Shown here piece by piece: positions 36,000 through 46,252 of a stretch of DNA of 64,000 bases. Where the stretch lies: the NCBI RefSeq assembly GCF_050003625.1, contig NC_134397.1, positions 277,568,070-277,632,069 on the forward strand, in the 5' to 3' direction. The DNA is from Haematobia irritans. Lineage: Eukaryota; Arthropoda; Insecta; Diptera; Muscidae. A model generated the notes under the pieces. It was not told where the DNA came from, made no database searches, and was given only the letters and a program-made list of their open reading frames with translations. Every line of letters starts with the position of its first letter. Within the stretch, counting starts at the first letter, position 1. The translations under genes and the position numbers were made by a program.

Positions 36000-36478
36000 C
36001 AGACTTTAGGTAGTTTGCCTTCCGAACATAATTTACTGGAAATAATGTGCCTACATAACAACGTTACGGGCTACTATGAACACCAAAGGAGAATTATACA
36101 ATCAAAAAATTGTTTCAAAAAAGAACAAAAAAAAAAGAAATCTCACATTTCTCCAAAAAAAAAAAAAAACAAAATCGCTTCTCTAAAATATGTTCCAAGC
36201 ATATTTTGCAGGAAGCGCATATATTATTGGATACTGCCGAAACATTAATATGTTTGTTTTATGTGAACATATTATATGTTTGGAAGCATTTTGAGCCGAA
36301 AAATATTATATGTTTGGAAGAATTTTCCCCAAAGAAGATTATGCTCATTCCCTCACATAATTTTCACTTCCACGAAATTTTTTAGTTCTTGGCACCTTTT
36401 TCTGTAATACAAATAATGTTGAAGAAATTATTCAATTTTATATTTTTTTTAAAATTTACATTTCGCCTGGACGGAGAT
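36000..36478 (-). repeat. Tandem unit 2, truncated
   Basis: Direct repeat of 33880-34370 with scattered differences, including the flank and the first about 330 bp of the reverse element. It ends at TCGCCTGGACGGAGA. Arrangement: flank-element-flank-partial element. Confidence 0.75.
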
Positions 36479-37310
36479 TGATTGAAAATAGTCAAAATTT
36501 AAAATTTTCGAATTTCAAAAAACTGAATGTTTTTGCGATAGGGTTGCGAATATCTCAAAAACGGTTTGAGATAGAAAGTTGATTCAAACAGCACAGCACA
36601 AAATTTTAATAGCAATTGTTTGTGTGTGACTGTGCGGAAAGTATACTGTTTGTATTGAAAGCATTTATGGAAACTACATTTACCATTTTTAGAAAATAGG
36701 TTTATTTTACAATATATTAAGTTTTTTGTCTCTCCTGTAAAATTTCTTATAGAAATTGCATATTCGAATTAGTCTTCCCACAGTGAACACTTTTTTTACT
36801 ATTGATAGCATGAAGAAGAAATACAATAGTTATAAACCATACCAGACCAGCCTTGTAACATTTGAAAATGATCTCATTACTCCTATAGTTCTTTCAACAG
36901 CTTAAATCCACATAGATCGTTGCATGAAAAATAGCTTATATTAGCTTTTTTGGTAAAATGTTTTAAGTAATAACTTGATGATGTATAAAATTTATTTCTA
37001 TATTTGTAAAAATTTCATCGACAAGTCTTGAAAAGGGTCACCGATACCTTTTCAACCCATATTCAATATAGACACATAAAGAGACTGAACCATCGCCACA
37101 CTTACATTTTAATAACAAACGCCGTGTTGTGATTCCGTGCATATGAAATATAAGACGAAACCCAAATGCACCTATGAATTCACTTTATCCACATGACAAA
37201 TTAAATCTAATTGATTTTAATTGAAATATGCCCATTTTTATTGCAGCGCTCAATCATCGACCACGAAGATGGATCAAATATTTAATTAAAATATAGCAAT
37301 AACCTGAATA

Positions 37311-37481
37311 ATGGCCGCCGACGATGATGTTGATGATGACGACTCAATTCGAAATACAATTACTGGTTTCTCATCCGCATTCCATTTCGATGGCTTCAGC
37401 AACTTAAAACCAAACGCAATCACACTGCCAACCTTCTACCCTCCTACATTCCTCGTTATGACTTCCGGTCGTTTTTCATAA
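37311..37481 (+). CDS. Small unrecognised reading frame (56 codons)
   Basis: Starts ATGGCCGCCGACGATGATG, encoding an acidic MAADDDVDDDDSIRN start, then a mixed segment ending TSGRFS and TAA. The Asp run comes from a GAT/GAC repeat. The stretch is less AT-biased than its surroundings. I do not recognise it. Chance or a conserved non-coding block is at least as likely as a peptide. Confidence 0.12.
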   Translation: MAADDDVDDDDSIRNTITGFSSAFHFDGFSNLKPNAITLPTFYPPTFLVMTSGRFS

Positions 37482-37758
37482 ATATTTGTGAATGACATTC
37501 AAGTACACTTAAGTTCATTTATTGTTTCCTGCTCCCCCACCTCCCATCACCACTGCCACATCTCATCGCATGCCATTACTACGCACACGTTTGATTTGTT
37601 ATTTTCAGTAAAACTCCTTGAGAGGGAAAATCTCTTGCGAATAAGGTAAGTCATCTGACTGAAATGTGATATGGCTAAGGAAAATTGGTTTAGAAGTAGT
37701 AACGGGAACTCAGTGCCTACCAAAACGAGTACACTTACACACTCTTACCTTGGCAATT

Positions 37759-37799
37759 GGGTGTATGTGTGGCAATTGTAAGGTGCCACACATACACCC
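37759..37799. other. Perfect 16-bp hairpin
   Basis: GGGTGTATGTGTGGCA, 9-base loop ATTGTAAGG, then TGCCACACATACACCC. Outer CTCTTAC and GTAAGAG add a further 7 paired bases after an internal loop of 10 and 8 bases. It lies outside recognised transposons. Confidence 0.8.
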
Positions 37800-38550
37800 A
37801 TCGATATGTAAGAGCAATTTGTTCAAATGTCTATGCACGTGAGTTCGAGTGCTGTGCCCTCCCATTTATTCGTCCTTCAATTCATTCATAAGTTATTCAT
37901 GAATAAAACATAATTTTTCGCTTAATGCCTGCTTGTAAGTGACACAGCTAAATCGGAAGAATTTTTCTATTTTGATAAGACCTTTGTTTAGCTTTGCTCC
38001 AAAAACTTATTAAAGTCTTTTTTTAAACAACAATTATGGATGAAATTAAAGCAAGCCAAGAAAGGTATTTACCGCCGGCTAAAATAGGGTGGTAAATGAA
38101 GAATGTATAAAAGCCAACATATGACCAGTGTCCAATTACCCTATAGGTGAGTATTAAGTTCGAGTGTAGCCGCCAAAACCGAAAATGTAAAAGCAGAAAA
38201 TAATTATTATTGTTATTTATTTATTTATTTTTTTTTTTTGAAAATTTTATTACAACTTGATGGTCAAATCAATACTTGAAAAAGTTTATTTTCTTTAAAA
38301 TGAATTACTAAAGAAAAGTAACCGTGAAAAAATGGCTATTTAAGGGCGATAATGCGAACTTAATACTGGTCTAATAGGGGAATGATTTCTACTATGGACT
38401 GTCATCCACAATTGAATAACTTGGGTTGTGGTAGCAGTTTTCGATAACATGACATATTCAAAATTCTTAACATTCTCTTCTAAATTATGTTAAAAACTCT
38501 TCGTGGTGGCGGATCACAAAAATTGCGATGTCTAGAAACTTATTATACCG

Positions 38551-39206
38551 CACTGAAAAAAAAGCATGCCCGGTTCCAAAGATTTTGTCTTTACTTTAAA
38601 AAATTTGGTATTGATTCCGAACCAAAGGAGCGGAGAATACAAGTAAGGATACTTTTAAGACACAATTCTCTTTTAAATTTGGGTTTTGTGTACTTGCTTC
38701 TAGGAAGCAAATTTTAATTTTTCGCTTTCTCATTTTTTTTTTCTCTTCATATGCTATCAAAGTCCTGTAAAAACGAGTTGACGACAACTTTTTTTTCCAA
38801 ATTAGGACTCGACTTCCAGTAGAAATTATGCTGTTTGAAGTAAAAAACTTCTTTAAAATAAAGTTTTGAAAAACATGTCCTATATTTGAACGATTTTTTG
38901 CTTTGTAGTCAAGATGCAAAAAGACAACCAATTTAAAGACAATTTCATTAAATTTAAAGATTTTTTCTAAATTATTAAAGTCAAGTTGACCTTAGTCCAA
39001 ACATTGTTTCTTTCATGTTATGATACCAATTTTTAAGTCAAATCATTTAATTATAAGGACAATACGACTTCATTGAAAAGTTTATCGACTTTTGGACAAG
39101 GAAAAAAACTTTATATTAGAGAAATGCGTCTTCTATGCTAAGCAAAATTTGCATTCGTATTTTAAAGACACGAAATCTTTGACCTCACGACAATATTTTT
39201 TTCAGT
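38551..39206 (+). mobile_element. CACTG-656 MITE, complete copy
   Basis: Ends CACTGAAAAAAAAGCATG and, inverted, CACTGAAAAAAATATTGTCG, flanked by CG on both sides (38549-38550, 39207-39208). 656 bp. It shares its whole length with 40671-41325, 53635-56069 (excluding the insert) and 57536-58182 reversed. No coding capacity. Confidence 0.78.
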
Positions 39207-39520
39207 GCGCATCACCATTCTATGGCAGAATAAATACCTATATAAACCTCTTTAGTTTTTGGTCGTTTTATATAAAGGAGTCTATAAATAATTATGAACC
39301 GATATAAACCAAATAACCTATTTTCATGATAAAAATCTACCGAATTTAGATCTCGAACCATAGATACGAGTATTATATGACATCATACGATTTTCTGTAT
39401 AACCGAGAACTTTTAAACTCCTACAATTTAAACCACCTTTTCATGTATAAAATAGCAAATTTAACATCAGAAGCCATACCATTCTAACTAGTCTTCTTTA
39501 CGAGGTATGTTCCATCAAAT
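39207..39520. mobile_element. Decayed class B HINE fragment
   Basis: Traces such as AATAATTATGAACCGATATA (near 39287) and ACCATTCTATGGCAGA recall class B units and 3' end. Heavily mutated. Confidence 0.35.
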
Positions 39521-39790
39521 CTACACTCAAAAAAGTTTACTTGGATCCAAAGATTTTGACCTTGCCTTAAAGATTTTGCTATTGATTCCGAGCCAAAAAT
39601 GCGGCTTCTTTGAAATAAAGAAATTTTTTAGCGACCGATCTGGCTTTAAATCTAGGACTAATAAAATTAAAATTAGGATACAGATCTCAGTTATCAAATT
39701 ATAACGGATATTTCAAAGTAAAATTTTTTTTCTTAATTCCAAAAAAAAAAACTTTAAACCAAAGACGCTAAATCCTCAAAATAAATCTTA
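39521..39790 (+). mobile_element. Diverged CACTG-656 relative, partial
   Basis: CACTCAAAAAAGTTTACTTGG, CCAAAGATTTTGACCTTG and ATTGATTCCGAGCCAAA correspond to the start of the 656-bp MITE but with many changes. The downstream boundary is unclear. Confidence 0.45.
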
Positions 39791-40453
39791 CGCTATATTT
39801 GAAGCGTTTTTATCTTAAATCTTAATAATTACTTCAAGAGCTACAAGAGTTTGTTCTGAAAACTTGATTCTTGAATTGTGACCAAATAGGTTTATGAAAA
39901 TAAGCGCTATTCGACCTATTATATCTATCGAAGTGTGAAAAAAATACAAAAAAGAACCCGAAAAAAATATCAGTTATAGTTTTTGTACGAATGTCCATTT
40001 ACTAAAGACATACACTACAAAAATGGACTCTAAATGTCGTATTTTTCGTTTATTGTTAAAGAAGTTTTTAAAAATGCATTTTAGTGCTCACCCATATGAA
40101 AAAAATTTATAGCTTATTTAGATTAAAGCCTCTACTTTAAAATAACATCGGGAAATAAATCGAAACTAAGTGGGGAAATAGAGTTTGGTGTCGTTTTCGA
40201 ATTTCCTCTTAGGTGGACATCGGTAGTGAAAGGGTTAAGTTTCCATATTTCAGCTAATTTAGGGACAATTTCTTTAAATCAAAAATTGTGTTTCTTTACT
40301 TTGATGAAAATTAGCCTTAGTTCAAAGACATGCGACTTTAACGGAGGGACGCAAATTTACAAAATTTGTGTCCTAAATTTAATGAAGACAATTTTTTAAG
40401 CAAAGATTATAAACTTTAATTTAATTAAAAGTTCTTTATTTGAAAGATGACCT
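39791..40453. other. No gene seen
   Basis: Contains at 40218-40238 a sequence (ACATCGGTAGTGAAAGGGTTAA) like a piggyBac-type end with TTAA, unpaired. Some old MITE-like traces (GACCTTAGTTC-like) near 40310. Confidence 0.4.
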
Positions 40454-40670
40454 GGACCTTTATTGTTCTGTTTTTTTATAAATGACTTTCCATCAGCAAT
40501 TCGATTGGGTAGTACACTTATGTATGCTGACAATGTTAACATTATGAAAATTATCCGAAATAGTGATGACCAAGCATTACTTCAATCTGATCTAAATAGC
40601 ATGTACAACTGGTGTTCTCTAAATATGATGGAACTGAATATAAAAAAATTCAAGCACATCTCTTTTTATA
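40454..40670 (+). pseudogene. Non-LTR retrotransposon reverse transcriptase, fragment 1
   Basis: Reads GPLLFCFFINDFPSAI (RT motif 4/5 region), then LMYADN (normally YADD, so the second catalytic Asp has become Asn), then a segment ending NIKKFKHISFY. This is typical of the palm of jockey/CR1-type LINE RTs. The 5' end of the element and most of ORF2 are missing. A 655-bp MITE interrupts the frame, and the frame resumes exactly at 41326. Confidence 0.85.
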
Positions 40671-41325
40671 CACTGACAAAAAAAGCATGTCTGATTCCAA
40701 AGATTTTGTCTTTACTTTAAAAATTTGGTATTGATTCCGAGCCAAAGAAGCGGACAATACTAGAAAGTATACTTTCAAGACACATTTTTCTTTTAAATTT
40801 GGGTTTTGTGTACATGCTTCTAGGAAGCAAATTTTATTTTTTCGTTTTCTCAGCTATTTTTCTTCATATGCTATCAAAGTCCTTTAAAAACGAGTTAACG
40901 ACAACTTTATTTTCCAAATTAAGACTCGACTTCCAGTAGAAATTATGCTATGTGTCAAGTAAAAAACTTCTTTAAAATAAAGTGTTGAAAAACATGTCCT
41001 ATATTTGAACGAGTTTTAGCTTTATAGTCAAAATGCAAGAAGAAAACAAATTTAAAGACAATTTCATTAAATTTAAAAAAATTTTCTGAATTAATAAAGT
41101 CAAGTTGACCTTAGTCCAAACATTTTTTCTTTCATGTTATGATACCCATTTTTAAGTCAAATCATTTAATTATAAGGACAATACGACTTTATTGAAAAGT
41201 TTATCGACTTTTGGACAAGGAAAAAAACTTTATATTAGAGAAATGCGTCTTCAATGCTAAGCAAAATTTGCATTCATATTTTAAAGACATGACATTTTTG
41301 ACCTCACACAATATTTTTTTCAGTA
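40671..41325 (+). mobile_element. CACTG-656 MITE inside the RT gene
   Basis: 655 bp, CACTGACAAAAAAAGCATG to TTTTTTTCAGTA with TA duplicated (40669-40670 and 41326-41327). The duplicated bases may extend to TATA. Removing the element and one TA restores continuous coding sequence across the junction, which fixes the duplication length. Confidence 0.85.
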
Positions 41326-41851
41326 TAGATTGAACCACATTGATACAAATTACTATATTAATGACGACATGCTTGAAACTGTTGAATCCTTTAAGGATCT
41401 CGGAATACTGCTGGATCGGAGACTAGATTTTAAATATCACATATCTATGACCATCAATAAATCATATGGATCACTTGGATTTGTCAAACGCTGGAGTAAG
41501 GAGTTTTCTGACCCATTTGCAACAAAGAATTTGTACACTTCACTTGTGCGTCCAATCCTTGAATATGGATCTGTAATATGGGACCCACAGTATCAAATAC
41601 ACTGCAACCGTGTTGAATCTGTACAAAAGCAATTTCTACTGTTTTGTTTACGTCGGAACAACTGGACTCCTCAAACCATGCCATCTTACAAGGAGGGACT
41701 TTCACTTGTCAAATTGCCTACACTGAAAAGTGGACGTACTATGCTGACTATCTGTTTTATGATTGATGTTATTAATGGTAAATTTAAATCTGAGTTTCTT
41801 CTTAACAGTATCTCATTTAATAAGATACCATTTGTAAATATTGTAGTATAG
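41326..41851 (+). pseudogene. Non-LTR retrotransposon ORF2, C-terminal fragment
   Basis: About 174 codons, uninterrupted: FKDLGILLDRRLDF (thumb entry), NLYTSLVRPILEYGSVIW and ESVQKQFLLFCLRRNNW, a set of motifs conserved after the RT domain in jockey/CR1-group LINEs. It stops at TAG 41849-41851. About 50 bases downstream, TAAATGAATAATAAC may be the degenerate 3' tail. The clade is not resolved. Confidence 0.85.
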
Positions 41852-42717
41852 CATTGTTAGTCTGTAAGGATTACTCCATAAATGAATAATAACAAAAATT
41901 GTCCTTAATATTGTAAATTTCTCATCTTAAAATTTAGGTTGCCTAATCTTTAATATCACGTAAATATTTTTTTTTTAGTGTACCTCTAATTCGATATATT
42001 CAATTTCTAGGCATAAACGTCCCATATTGAGCCCTTCAGTCTTAAATTTACTACCGACTGTCGTTCACCATTTATATACTTGTATTTTTCTAAATTTATT
42101 TCAGTTATATACACTATTCAACCCACCCTATTGTACATATAACTTTAGAATATTCTATTAAATACAAGACATACAAGAATCCTATATTTTGTGTTCGTAT
42201 GGTTTGTTGTCCTAATGTATGTAAAGAATTAATACTAAAACATAAGCACAGACACTCCAAAAATCCTACACATGAGTCAGATTCAGACATTTTATGAGGG
42301 AGGGAAGCTCACAGAAACGGCCAAAAATAACACAACATCATAGCCGTTGGAAGATAGATCCGCAAACAACGTCAAGTAAAACCCATATAAAGATGCATAA
42401 ATTTTTGCTAAAATATTTCTTTTTTTTCAGTTTTCTGCTTACGATTTTCTCAAGCTGCCTTTTACCATTCCCCTCCCTCTAGGAAGAGGTTTACAGTATT
42501 TTGTTTTCAGTTTTCAAAAGAAAAAATATGAGTTTTTCTTGGAAAAATTTGGACAATTTTCTCATTCCATACATACTTGAATAAGTGAACTAAGTCCTTA
42601 AAGTAAACATATCCACATACAAGTTTGTGTGGTTAACTAATTGAAAGTGCCTCTTGGTCGTAATGAACTTTAAGATGGGTCATCATGAATGGGTAGACCA
42701 TAAGTTAGGTATGAAGT
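41852..42717. other. No gene seen
   Basis: AT-rich, apparently unique. TTTTTTTCAG near 42420-42430 and the 62-codon frame at 42294 have no support as coding. Confidence 0.45.
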
Positions 42718-42870
42718 ATTCAGTCCACAGCGGTGAACTTTTCTGGTATTAATAAGTGCTAGCCGATTCTATGTTAAACTCACTGACAAGCGACCTCCGA
42801 GCCTAGTCCGAACGGCGTTTCAAATTATTGTGTAACCTCTGAGAAAAACTCAGAAATATTTCACTAAAGC
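42718..42870 (-). mobile_element. SINE 3' part, minus strand
   Basis: Inverted matches to the SINE body: AACGCCGTTCGGACTAGGCT, GAATCGGCTAGCACTTA, GTTCACCGCTGTGGACTGAA. The tRNA head is absent. The tail CCTAACC is also missing, so both ends are truncated. Confidence 0.65.
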
Positions 42871-43385
42871 CGATTTAACTCTCTTTTAGTTCATTTTATT
42901 ACTTTTTAAGAAAGATTCCATGACTTTAATATTTTTTTTTGCGTACATTAGTTAAATTGACTAAAACAGAGGAAAAAAATGTACACAAATAAGGCATAAA
43001 GATTAACTAAATTCGTGTCTCCCACAAAATAGTTCAGAATTTCTTAAAATTTGTAAATTTTACCAATAATGCGCCCATCTTGAACTTCGTATGTTATGTC
43101 ACAAAAGACATTCTTGCAATTTTGAACTTCAATTTTTTCCTTCAAACAACAAAATTTTCTTTAACAAGTGAAAAAAATTAATTACGTCTAATAAATTTTC
43201 TTGAATTTGTCGAAAAATATTTACTTATTTTTGTGACGTCGGCGTCAACGTTTGTAATACTGTCAACGTTTCTAATACTGTCAACGTTTGTAATACTGTT
43301 TAATTAAAATTTTCGAAAAATAATCGAAATTTTCTGAAATGAACCAAAATTTTTCTTCATGGTGGGTTCACTATTTTTTTTTGTG
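42871..43385. mobile_element. Fragment with TA-element type end
   Basis: Ends GGTGGGTTCACTATTTTTTTT, close to the right end of the 3349-bp element (GGGTTCACTGGTTTTTCAGTG). Includes ACTCTCTTTTAGTTCATTTT. Three tandem AACGTTTNTAATACTGTC units of 18 bp lie at 43250-43300. The left boundary is not found. Confidence 0.45.
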
Positions 43386-43577
43386 CAGCATTACTGAGAG
43401 AATTTTATGAAAATCTCATAATAATTACACTAGTTTACACATTTTTATACCCTCCATCATAGGATGGGGGTATATTAACTTTGTCATTCCGTTTGTAACA
43501 CATCGAAATATTGCTCTAAGACCCCATAAAGTATATATATTCTGGGTCGTGGTGAAATTCTGAGTCGATCTGAGCAT

Positions 43578-43630
43578 GTCCGTCCGTCCGTCCGTCCGTC
43601 CGTCCGTCCGTCCGTCCGTCCGTCCGTCCG
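43578..43630. repeat. (GTCC)13 microsatellite in HINE core
   Basis: Thirteen uninterrupted GTCC units ahead of GTCTGTTGAAATCACGC. The other HINE copies have three to six such units at the same place. Confidence 0.9.
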
Positions 43631-43739
43631 TCTGTTGAAATCACGCTAACTTCCGAACGAAACAAGCTATCGACTTGAAACTTGGCACAAGTAGTTGTTA
43701 TCGATGTAGGTCAGATGGTATTGAAAATGGGCCATATCG

Positions 43740-44830
43740 GTCCACTTTTACGTATAGCCCCCATATAAAGGGACCCTCAGATTTGGCTTGTGGAGCCTCT
43801 AACAGAAGCATATTTCATCCGATCCGGCTGAAATTTGGTACATGGTCTTGGTATATGATCTCTAACAACCATGCAAAAATTGGTCCACATCGGTCCATAA
43901 TTATATATAGCCCCCATATAAACCGATCCCCATATTTGGCTTGCGGAGCCTAAAAGAGAAGCAAATTTCATCCGATGCAGCTGAAATTTGGTACATGGTG
44001 TTGGTGTATGGTCTCTAACAACCATGCAAAAATTGGTCCACATCGGTCCATAATTATATATAGCTCCCATATAAACCGATCCCCAGATTTGGCTTGCGGA
44101 GCCTCAAAGAGAAGCAAATTTCATCCGATCCGGCTGAAATTTGGTACATGATGTTGGTATATGGTCTCTAACAACCATGCAAAAATTGGTCCATATCGGT
44201 CCTTAATTATATATAGCCCCTATATAAACCGATCCCCAGATTTGGCTTGTGGAGCCTCTAACAGAAGCATATTTCATCCGATCCGGCTGAAATTTGGTAC
44301 ATGGTGTTAGTATATGGTCTTTAACAACCATGAAAAAATTGGTCCACATCGGCCCATAATTATATATAGCCCCCATAAAAACCGATCCCCAGATTTGGCT
44401 TGCGGAGCCTCAAAGAGAAGTAAATTTCATCCGATCCGGCTGAAATTTAGTACATGATGTTGGTATATGGTCTCTAACAACCATGCAAAAATTGGTCCAC
44501 ATCGGTTCATAATTATATATAGCCCCCATATAAACCGATCCCCAGATTTGGCTTGCGAAGTCTCCAAGAGAAGCAAATTTCATCCAAGCCGGTTGTAATT
44601 TGGAACATGGTGTTAGTATATGATCTTTAACAACCGTGCCAGAATTGGTCCATATCGGTCCATAATTATATATAGCCCCCATATAAAACGTTCTCCAGAT
44701 TTGACCTCCGGAGCCTCTTGGAGGAGCAAAATTCATCCGATCCGGTTCAAATTAGGAACGTGGTGTTAGTATATGGTCCCTAACAACCATACCAAAATTG
44801 GTCTAATCACACAAAAATTGGTCCATATCG
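43740..44830 (-). repeat. About 155-bp tandem units
   Basis: Units start with CCCCCATATAAACCGATCCC and include AGCAAATTTCATCCGATCC and CTCTAACAACCATGC. Spacing between successive AAACCGATCCC is about 155 bp. They are 85-95 per cent alike by eye. The frames through them are artefacts of the repeat. Confidence 0.8.
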
Positions 44831-45430
44831 GTTCATAATCATGGTTGCCACTAGAGCCAAAAATAATCTACCAAAATTTTATTTCTATAGAAAATTTTGT
44901 CAAAATTTTATTTCTATAGAAAATTTTGTTAAAATTTTATTCGGTTCATAATCATGGTTGCCACTCGAGCCACAAATAATCTACCAAGATTTTATTTCTA
45001 TAGAAAATTTTGTCAAAAATTTATTTCTATAGAAAATTTTGTTAAAATTTTATTTCTGTAGAAATTTTTGTCAAAATTTTCTTTCTATAGAATATTTTGT
45101 CAAAATTTTTATTTCTATAGAAAATTTTGTGAAAATTTTATTTCTATAGAAAATTTTGTTAAAATTTTATTTCTGTAGAAAATTTTGTCTAAATTTTAAG
45201 TCTACTTTGTCAAACTGAATTATATACGTATTGGATCGATCTTTTTTGATTTAATATATATCATGTACAATTTAGAAGATGGTGTTAGGAGGTTTTAAGA
45301 TACCTTGCCATCGGCAAGCGTTACCACAACTTAAGTAATTCGGCAGTGTTTAGAAGAAGTTTCTACGCAATCCATGATGGAGGGTACATAAGCTTCGGCC
45401 TGGCCGAACTTACGGCCGTATATACTTGTT

Positions 45431-45818
45431 TTTCATGTACACTTGATGAAAGGCAAGTTTTCTTATGTATTTTGATATGCTGAATTCGAAAAATTTTTTT
45501 ATGGAACAGTTTTTGAGATATCCCGTGATTTTTAGTTTTTCGCTCTTTTTTCACAAAACAAATTATATCTCGAGTTAGAAATGTCCGATTATATTGTTGT
45601 TGGAATAATCGAATAATCGTGTATAACTGGATCTGTGATAAGTTAAGTGGTTCAAAAAATATCGATGCGAAAAGGCCAAATTTTCAAAAAAAATTTTTTT
45701 CTTTCCATGGCCGTATAGATCATACTCTAACGTAAGTAATAAGACCAACTAGAAGAAAAACGATCGAAAAATGACAAAGTTATAAGTAACAATTCTTATC
45801 CTTTATTTGAACTATTTT
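45431..45818. other. No gene seen
   Basis: Short AT-rich gap between two minus-strand HINE copies. Confidence 0.45.
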
Positions 45819-46252
45819 GTATACCCTCCACCATATGATGGGGGTATATTAACTTTGTCATTCCGTTTGTAACACATCGAAATATTGCTCTAAGACCACA
45901 TAAAGTATATATATTCTGGGTCGTGGTGAAATTCTGAGTCGATCTGAGCATGTCCGTCCGTCCGTCTGTTGAAATCACGCTAACTTCCGAACGAAACAAG
46001 CTATCGACTTGAAACTTGGCACAGAGAGTTATTATTGATGTAGGTCGGATGGTATTGCAAATGGGCCATATCGGTCCACTTTTACGTATAGCCCCCATAT
46101 AAACGGACCCCCAAATTTGGCTTGCGATTGCTCTAAGAGAAGGAAATTTCATCCGATGCGGGTGAAATTTGGAACATGGTGTTAGTATATGGTTTCTAAC
46201 AACCATGCAAAAATTGGTTCATATCGGTCCACTTTTCCGTATAGCCCTCATA

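Larger units (their letters stand above)
36479..38550. other. No gene confirmed; possibly unique host DNA with class B HINE scrap
   Basis: Mostly non-repetitive. 38390-38480 (GACTGTCATCCACAATTGAA, CTTGGGTTGTGG) is a decayed class B HINE 5' region. A low-complexity stretch near 38215-38240. See separate entries for a small frame and a hairpin. Confidence 0.45.
43445..45430 (-). mobile_element. HINE-like element, class B, full-length
   Basis: On the minus strand the 5' end at about 45430 has AAGTATATACGGCCGTAAG, TTCGGCCAGGCCGAA and TACCCTCCATCAT (45374-45386 inverted). The 3' end has TACCCTCCATCAT (43448 on) and its hairpin: a perfect 13-bp match between the two. A pure (GTCC)13 tract is at 43578-43630. 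Six to seven units of about 155 bp run 43740-44830, and a TTTCTATAGAAA minisatellite 44850-45200. The clearest class B copy in the window. Non-coding. Confidence 0.75.

Noticed and set aside
35910..36385. Lys-rich frames with SHISPKKKK
   Set aside because: They read through A-runs at the end of the AAACATATG element and the tandem duplicate; an analogous frame at 33832 arises for the same reason.
33880..36478. LTR retrotransposon, because of direct repeats of about 480 bp flanking 1.6 kb
   Set aside because: The repeats do not start TG and end CA, there is no primer-binding site, polypurine tract or gag-pol sequence, and the contents match the AAACATATG element.
38596..38931. 111-codon frame on the minus strand
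   Set aside because: It lies within the CACTG-656 MITE and is shortened in the sister copies at 40671, 53837 and 57536, so it is not conserved as a protein.
43675..44736. Pairs of 92-108-codon frames on both strands
   Set aside because: They are products of the 155-bp tandem unit length being stop-poor in several frames. Peptides such as MGAIYNYGPMWTNFC are repeat translations.
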